From: Melastoma dodecandrum
Taxonomy: Eukaryota; Streptophyta; Magnoliopsida; Myrtales; Melastomataceae
Length of the DNA stretch: 64,000 nt
Direction of reading: 5' to 3'
Assembly (NCBI GenBank): GCA_029817715.1
Contig: JARUPY010000252.1
Span: forward strand, 1,488,001 to 1,552,000
A program made the translations under genes and the position numbers. Below, piece by piece: positions 56,264 through 64,000 of this stretch (position 1 is its first letter; each line of letters opens with the position of its first letter). The notes below the pieces were generated by a model that searched no databases, had not been told where the DNA came from, and worked only from the letters and a program-made list of their open reading frames with translations.

Positions 56264-58639
56264 TTACAGATGGTTCGGCGGCGGCGGCGGCGGCGTCTGC
56301 TGCTGTTGCTGAGAGGAGCGGTACTCGAGCATTTCCGTCTTGTATCTTTCCTTATCCTTCAAGCCTTTGTCCTGGTAAACCTGGGAGAAGCGAGGGGACC
56401 CCCGTTTGTTATCCAAAATGGCGGAAACAGATCCCGCTCGACAAGGACACTAAGACGCGAAAGTATTGATGCTCATGTTGTACCTGTTTTTCGGCTTCCG
56501 TCAGGTTGTTCCACAAGAACCCGATCTTTTTGCTGATGGCTCTCTCCTGCCCATGGTACTGAGGCTTCAGCCTAGCATAGTGTTCCGCGAAGAAGAAGTT
56601 GTAGCCGCTCCTGTTCGATTTGGGGCGGAAGGGGTCTCGTAGAGCCTTACCCGACCTCTTACGCCTCCGGCGATCAGACAACTCTAAGGCATGAGTAATC
56701 TGACTCCGTGATGAATGCGACACCTTAGGGAGGTGATATAGCACACCCTTCATCTCTTGATCTCCCAGGTTTACAGTGACCAAGTACCCACCCTCAAACT
56801 TCCCGTCGATGATCCCAGTGACTGAGCATCCAGGGATCAGTTTTGAGTACTCTGCATCATACGGATGAACTTGTTTAAGAGCGTCGTCGCATATGTTCAT
56901 CATGGTGCTGCATCAACCATCATCAAGCAAATAATACTTACCATGACTTGGAAGGACATTCAAAGGCGCACCATCTTCGTGGACCACTGACCCACTAATG
57001 TCGTCTCCGCTACCTGAATCTGTAGAATCATGTGTGTTTTCCTGATATATTATCTGAGAGCTCATATAGAATGAGAGAAGATACCCAGGTACCAGTGAAC
57101 ATACCGCTGGTTGAAAAGGGGGTCCCCTGTCTGCCGAAGAAATAAACCCACTCAAATCGATAAAGAAGGGACATGTAATACTTCCGCAATACGAAAGAGG
57201 CACTGGTGATTGTGGTCGGGTACTGGAACACTGCAATTACTTCCTTCCATCTTCGATCCCTAACTACCTGCATAATTTGACAAATGAACCAAAATGAATA
57301 CACAAGGAAAACTAAAAGACATTGATGGGAATCAGCGACAGAAATCGCAGAACTCGATCAAACACTAATGTCCTCTCAATATAGAAAGAACGTGATCAAG
57401 AGTTCCCACCTTTTCAAGACCACCACGAGATGTCACTTCGACAAAAAGACGGTGGAGATCAAGAGATTTACCCCCGACAGTCGGAATCCTGAAGAACATA
57501 CATAATATGCGGTCAGACATGTCCACGACAGTCCAACACATTAACCTTCTCTCCTCCACAAAAAACAAACAGTAATAAAATTTCCTTGAAGTTAGCAATA
57601 ACAACTGAATTCACTAGATTAGCTTTGTTTCTCACGCCATCATCCTTTATTACAAGGGAAAACTGTACTGGGACAGTGAAGCTATTGGTCATTTCCTCAA
57701 CACCAGAAAAATTCTCATCACGAGACAGTATTGCAGAACTATGGAGAAGTGCACATAGAAATATCAATCAAACTTCCAAGAACATTGAGAATACATGATA
57801 AACATGCTTCAAACAAAATGAATAGCCTTGAATGAAGTAACAAGGGAGAAGATGCGAGATAGAAGATAACAAGAACTGATGAAACGTCAGGGATGCAGCT
57901 GAACCATTATCCATTCATGGGAGATAGCCCGTAACTAAACTGGAAACAAGCATAATCATGATAATAACAAGACTACAATTATTTTCAAGGATCCAAAAGG
58001 CCCCGAGTTAAAACAGGCATCATCTGAAAATCAAGGATCACAGCAAATCCAGCCTTGGCAGCAACAACTACATCGCATGAACTCCCATCTATTGGACGAC
58101 CTGTCACATGAATCCACCAACAGTAACAGGAAATCATCCCGACCATAAGCCCTCGAGCATAACTCCAGAGAGGGGAGACGACCCGGACATGCAGACAATC
58201 AACTATTGTGCTGAAACCCAATAACTAACACAAAATCTTAAACCCTACAGGGTTTCTCTTCACATCCCACAATCAATACCCGTAACGAAAGCAAATCACG
58301 CTCTGAAATTGATTTCAGTGATGAACATTCAGTCCCGACCCAAACTAGAACAACACCCACAATCCCAAACGTAAACAACAAACAGAAGAATCCCTCAGGA
58401 AAAAAAGAAGAAGAAGCGCAGGCTCATACGCACGTGAACTTAGTCCCAAGCAATCTGTGGAAGGCCTTCAGCTTCTCCCAGAAAAGCTCCGAGCTCTGGA
58501 CGAGCTCCTCGTACCCAGCTGCTGCCGCTGTCGCAACAGGGTAACCGCCGCCGCCGCCGTTCCCATTTTCACCACCCCCATCCCCACCATCACCACCAAC
58601 TATGACTATTTGCCTCTCCGAGGATACGACCATAGTCAT
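56264..58639 (-). CDS. ARID-HMG box DNA-binding protein, HMGB9-type
   Basis: Six exons, about 356 residues: 58639-58434, 57488-57410, 57267-57105, 57019-56938, 56907-56484 and 56380-56264. These plant-specific nuclear proteins bind AT-rich DNA through the ARID and bend it through the HMG box. The ARID runs from ELFWEKLKAFHRLLGTKFT across IPTVGGKSLDLHRLFVEVTS and VVRDRRWKEVIAVF to TTITSASFVLRKYY. A linker has IIDGKFEGGYLVTVNLGDQE and GVLYHLP. The HMG box follows (RSGYNFFFAEHYARLKPQYH, KIGFLWNNLTEAEKQVYQDK). The tail is a Q5-T-P6 stretch. Exon 1 starts with a Gly-rich run. The fourth exon most likely ends at 56938 (AA|GTATTA), because the nearer GTAAGT donor would put a stop just after the junction. 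Confidence 0.9.
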
Positions 58640-59540
58640 CCTCTTACCAACCCTTTTTTTTTATTACGCACTAAACAACCGCCCGACCGACCAACTGCAG
58701 TACCAGAAGGCAAAAAACAAGAACACAAAAATTAAAAAAAAAAAATGATGGAAAATGTTAGTTGCCCAAGCGATTAATCCAAGTGGGTAAGATGAAAATG
58801 TGAGAAAGATCGGAGCTTTGCAAAGGAAACTGGAGGAAATAGGTGAAAGGAATGACCGGGGGATAAATTTTACCCTAAAATGGTTTAGTGGTTAAAAATT
58901 GGGGTCTCGGGAGAGATGAAACTGGGAATGCAAATTTGGGGAGGTGATTTAATATCAAGATTAAGCTTTTTAAATTTGGTGGGTTTGTGAGGGTTTAATG
59001 CTTTTATATATATACACCAAAAAGGAATGCAATTCAAATTTTAGAATATCTACAAATTGTATTAGTAGCCCACGTTGATTTCTATGCTACCAACAACACC
59101 AACGAAATCTCTGATATGTCAATTGCTTATTTGCTTGGTTCTGTCTTTTTTTTTTACAAATTATTTTACTGATAATGAAAAAGTGTGTCATTGATTGTAA
59201 TTTTTATTCTATTCCCTTGATGTCTAGCATTTGTCTGGGGATGGAGAATATTCCGACAACGCATGCATGCAATCTGCTTGTATCCAAAACTTCCACGCAC
59301 TCGGGGTTTAGGCCAACTTTTGACTGCCTAGTTGTAATAATAATAATGAGAAGGACGGGCGACGTGCGTTTTGATTCTAAAAATTCCAGGGAATTCGTGT
59401 CGTTCCCCCAAATCAATCAGTGTCTTTTCCATGAATCTTGATATCACTTGTCAGTTATTGATTCAATTGTTTGATTAGTCTGAAGAAGTAGCTGGACGTA
59501 ATCTCGATAACCCAGTGAATTTCATCTCCGAGTGTTGTTG
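58640..59540. other. Promoter of ARID-HMG gene and spacer
   Basis: Leader and promoter of the minus-strand ARID-HMG gene, then AT-rich spacer and the 3' flank of the LORELEI-like locus. A TATATATATA run lies at about 59006-59015. No gene is seen. Confidence 0.5.
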
Positions 59541-60984
59541 TTAGCAAAAGCGTATGATGATGGTATGGAGGATGCATTCTTGCATCGCTCGTAATAGCTC
59601 TCCGGAAGGTGCCCAGAGTACCAGAGAGGCCACGACGAGCATCGGCAAGGTATGGCTAGCCTTGGAAAGGGTACGAGGAACGGTGCTGCTTGGGGGTGCA
59701 TTAATAGAGGCGACCGGCGAAGAAGCAGGGCAGACGAGGCCTTCCTTCCCTTCCGTGCACTCGCTCGAGAAAAGTCCCAGTGGGTAATTTCCACGGAGGT
59801 TGATGTAACTAAACAGGGTCGAAGCACAGTCGTTGGTTAGGTCGTTGAGGTACTCGATGAGTACGGGCATGCCAAGTCCTTGAAAGCGGGACAACACACA
59901 TCGGGGAGGTAATTCGGCCCTTTACAACTGTTGGTGAGGATTTTGTAGTCTAGGAACTCGAGGTTCACTGGGCAACCTGCAGGAGGTCAAATTCTTGGAT
60001 TAATGAACTCGAGAGGAAAGAAAGAGATGCTAATAAGGGTGCACATTTCTCAGTACAGCATCAATCGCAGTCCGATTAGTCGACCCTCTATAATCGAGTT
60101 TGACATCAGAGAAATTCATCGAGACATCAGGCATCACACATGGTTAAGCGCGGCACAATCAGTAGAACCAGCAAACACTCGAGTCACTCAAATTGCCCAT
60201 GCCTTGCAGTTCTCACACAGCTAAATTAGAAATACTCTGCCAGTATATGATTAGTTGATAGTCCGTCAAAGGAGACGGACTGCTTTTGCCAAGTGAAGAG
60301 TCCTTCCTCCCTCTTGGAGATGCATTGTCTTCAGAATACCAGGTAACAGCGATGGCTTTACCGAGCCATCAGTCGAAACAATCCAACTGCATGCTATGGA
60401 TATATACCCACTTCAGACGATGAAGAAAACCCATTGGTAGAGCAGTTCGACAACTTGGCCAAATCCGCGGCCAGACAGAAAAAACAGCCATACCTAATAC
60501 CTCAGTCTCTACTGAGGTAAAAAAGCTTGAATCATTATTTTTAACAGATTTCCAAGTCAAAGGCCTCAGCTAAAAGTACCCAAATCCTCGAGGCAAACCA
60601 CCAATTGAACTCCTGGATCAACACGAGATCCACTTCCAAATTCACACGACTGGTTAAGATCACACTACACCAATACAGGACACATCCAACGATGATAACA
60701 ATGCTGAGCACGCAGAGGGTCGGAGAAGGAAAAAAGATTACTCTTCTTCGCTTGAAGGAGATGGCGACCGGCCGATCGCCGAGATTCGAAAACATGGTCT
60801 GCATAAAACACAAAAAATGACGAGGGCGCGAGTTTAAAAACTTGGGACTTGGCAGAAATTCGGACTAAAAGGGAAGCCCGAGCTAACCCGAGATTGAAGC
60901 TGAGGAAGAAAAGGGCTGAGCTTTCGTCGAGAGGAGGAGGAAGATCAAGAAAAGATGGCAGGAGCGGGAGCTGACCAGCTCCAT
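59541..60984 (-). pseudogene. LORELEI-like GPI-anchored protein (LLG), frameshifted
   Basis: Intact LLGs are small GPI-anchored proteins that chaperone and co-receive RALF peptides with FERONIA-type kinases. Exon 1 (60984-60888) encodes a signal peptide (MELVSSRSCHLFLIFLLLST). Exon 2 (60798-60742) encodes DHVFESRRSAGRHLLQAKK. Exon 3 (59976-59541) starts CPVNLEFLDYKILTNSCKGP and keeps the paired cysteines in VCCPAFKDLACPY. Just after ACPY, at about 59855-59866, the frame shifts and meets TAA at 59839-59837. The family sequence resumes in another frame (EYLNDLTNDCASTLFSYINL, SECTEGKEGLVCP), ending in a hydrophobic GPI-type tail. The defect is one base short or two extra in the codon between Y and E. 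Everything else looks functional, so an assembly error or very recent inactivation is likely. No intron can repair it. Confidence 0.8.
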
Positions 60985-62261
60985 GGCTGCTGGGTTTTAC
61001 GCGGATTGGGGAACGGCGATGAAAAATCAGATCTTTGATTGAAAGTTTGATGCTTGAGCTTCAAATGGGTGGATTACAGCAAGATTGAACTTTGACGCGG
61101 ATTCTGACGCCAGCTCTGCGCGAGTCCTACTGCGTCGAATGAGCAGGAAACTGCCTCGAAACGCGTCACGAACTGCCCATTCTGAAAGGGCAGTTTCCCA
61201 AATTCAGACAGTTACTGTCCTGTAGATGTGTATATAAGGTTGGCAGGGCAATTTCATCATCCTCACAAAGAAGTCCGTAGTTTAATCGTGAAACTCTAGC
61301 AATAGATGCTAAAGGAAATCATAAGGTTGGCTTCCTTGTAGAAACTTATCCTAATGAATTTCTCCAGGTCGATTACGCGGCTGAGGTACCATAACCTTGG
61401 TCCCAGTTGATCTAGACCGTCACCTCTCTGTAAGAGGCCAAAGCACTACAAAGGAGGAGAATGAGGAGCAGTATAGGCCTCGAGCTTATGCTCCTTGACG
61501 CGGGTACATTACGGAATAGGTGATGTGGATGGACGGAAGGGGTTATTAACAACAAATAAACTAAGCGTTGGGTAAGGATGAAGTTGGAGGAGCGGACGGA
61601 GGAAGAAGGGAAGAGAAGAACGCACTTCGAACGGAGGAAAGCCCAAGGGACAAATATATCAAGTTATTGCTGCAAACCCCACAATATTATTAAAGGTGAG
61701 CCATGCTAAAAAATATAGAGAGATCGAATGTAAGTTGTAAATTAATAAGGGTATACAAATTTCAAACTCAAGAGTTTAAAATACCGAATTCCTTAAAAGA
61801 GTTGCAGGAGCTCGGTGTTTAAAACGCATAATTCCTTAAAAAGTGTAATAGGAACTTGATTTTCCACAGAAATCCATCGTCACATTTGCTCCACCTACCA
61901 GTGTCAGAATAAACTAAACACCGAGTTCTTCACATGAAATCGATGTTACATTTAAAACTTAATGCATTATTTTTCCTAGGAAGATCATACCTATAAACTT
62001 GCGGTACCAAAGTACTAAGTCGGGGGCGGAGGTAGGAAAGAAAAAATTACGATCAAAAGACACACTTCAAAGTTGCTTACAAATCTTTTATATGGACCCA
62101 AACTGCTAGTCCAAAACATGTCAAAGTTAATACCCATCCTCCGGAGGGAAAGGGGGGATGCCCAAACTATTCTTTTATTTACCCATTTCGGACGATGATG
62201 ATGACAGTTGAGAAAACGAGACAGGACCTGGTGGTTCTCCCCACCCCCCCAGGGAGGAATC
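60985..62261. other. LLG promoter and spacer
   Basis: Promoter of the minus-strand LLG locus and 3' flank of the E2 gene. I see no gene, RNA or clear mobile element. A/T-rich stretches at 61.7-61.95 kb contain several short near-repeats of AATTCCTTAAAA (about 61788 and 61830). Confidence 0.45.
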
Positions 62262-63382
<1,121 letters not shown>

Positions 63383-64000
63383 CACCACCCAAAATCACAG
63401 GCACGGCTTCATTGACATCAAATAAAAAAGAAAAGGTTAGATACCGCAAACCGCATTCTGAGGAGAAACCGCCCACGGCCAGTTCAACAACACGAGGATT
63501 GCTTTACCAACAGTAAGCAAAAAGAAAAAAGAAAAAGAAAAAAGAAAAGTACAAATCCGCGATAGCAATAGTCGCTGCACAATGCACAAGGGTGAAATGA
63601 TAATAAAACATCATCAGTCAGTCGGACATACTCTCTAGCGACACAACAGCAAACATTTGATAACAAAAAAGAATCATAACCCTAAGCCACAACGAGAACA
63701 GCAGAGAAGGGCGAGGGTAAGAATCCGAACAAAGGGAAGAGACCGATCGCCGGAGGAGAGGCGAGGGGGCAGGGGGGAATTCTTACCTTCCAACGGCGAA
63801 ACCCTCGAAGGGAAGGTTAGAGGAAACGGTGCGCGTGTGGAGCCACTCCGAGGCGTAAAGCAGGGGACTTTTTATAGCGACGATCTTTCTTTCATTTTTT
63901 TCCTTTATTTAATTTTCTTCGGGGGCGTGTTCCCTTTACGGAGAAATAGTGACGACGACGACGACGACCACCATGGGGGGCGCTGGCCTTGCCATGCCAC
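63383..64000 (-). promoter_or_regulatory. E2 gene leader, 5' UTR intron and core promoter
   Basis: A TATA box, TATAAAAA on the minus strand, lies at 63876-63869, which would place transcription start near 63840. A short first leader exon would end at 63787 and a roughly 380-nt 5' UTR intron follows. An ACG/GAC triplet run lies at about 63951-63968, and an ATTTCTCCG-type GC-rich promoter lies further up. Inferred from motifs and spacing. Confidence 0.5.

Noticed and set aside
56937..56942. In-frame stop after the fourth exon of the ARID-HMG gene
   Set aside because: It arises only if the GTAAGT donor at 56941 is used. Using the donor four bases on (AA|GTATTA) keeps the frame into MMNICDDALKQ, so the gene is probably intact.

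Overview
This is nuclear DNA from a flowering plant, most likely a eudicot that is not a close relative of Arabidopsis. The evidence is short introns with GT-AG borders, AT-rich spacers, land-plant-specific families (PPR, SAUR, WRKY, HMG-ARID, LORELEI-like, TIR-NB-TPR), and exon structures that match Arabidopsis-type genes exon by exon. I see no bacterial operons, CRISPR arrays, rRNA or tRNA genes. Exon borders below were read by eye from splice signals, reading phase and remembered family sequences; they are not alignments.

Layout, left to right. 0.1-1.3 kb (+): a broken AP-1 sigma adaptin copy. 1.5-2.6 kb (-): an intronless PPR protein, divergent across 220 bp from a seven-exon YjbQ/UPF0047 gene (2.8-4.1 kb, +). 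5.4-7.7 kb (-): a proline/serine-rich At1g76660-like protein. 7.7-11.8 kb: a gene-poor stretch with a possible SINE relic. 11.8-18.9 kb (-): ATXR7/SDG25, a Set1-type H3K4 methyltransferase with two GYF-like domains. 19.9-20.2 kb (-): a SAUR gene. 21.5-24.8 kb (-): a DnaJ10-type J-protein. 24.8-28.1 kb: AT-rich spacer. 28.1-32.7 kb (-): PEX5, the peroxisomal PTS1 receptor. 35.7-38.2 kb (+): a WRKY2-like group I transcription factor. 38.7-39.9 kb (-): a decayed CLC-f chloride channel pseudogene. 41.8-45.0 kb (+): a plant-specific RG-rich protein. 47.0-51.9 kb (+): a HAPLESS8-like zinc-finger protein, convergent with 52.0-54.8 kb (-), a TIR-NB-TPR (TNP) protein. 56.3-58.6 kb (-): an ARID-HMG protein of the HMGB9 type. 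59.5-61.0 kb (-): a frameshifted LORELEI-like GPI-anchored protein. 62.3-63.4 kb (-): a UBC8/UBC10-type E2 ubiquitin-conjugating enzyme.

These genes do not form a pathway; each is an independent transcription unit. Part of the order is ancient: from memory, PEX5, WRKY2, HAP8 and the TNP gene also lie close together on Arabidopsis chromosome 5 (around At5g56220-At5g56290). The most unusual features are three broken genes in 64 kb, a six-copy 10-residue repeat inside ATXR7, a GC-AG intron in the DnaJ gene, loss of the usual WRKY2 start codon, and a decayed duplicate of the 3' end of the YjbQ gene. I found no clearly new multi-gene system.
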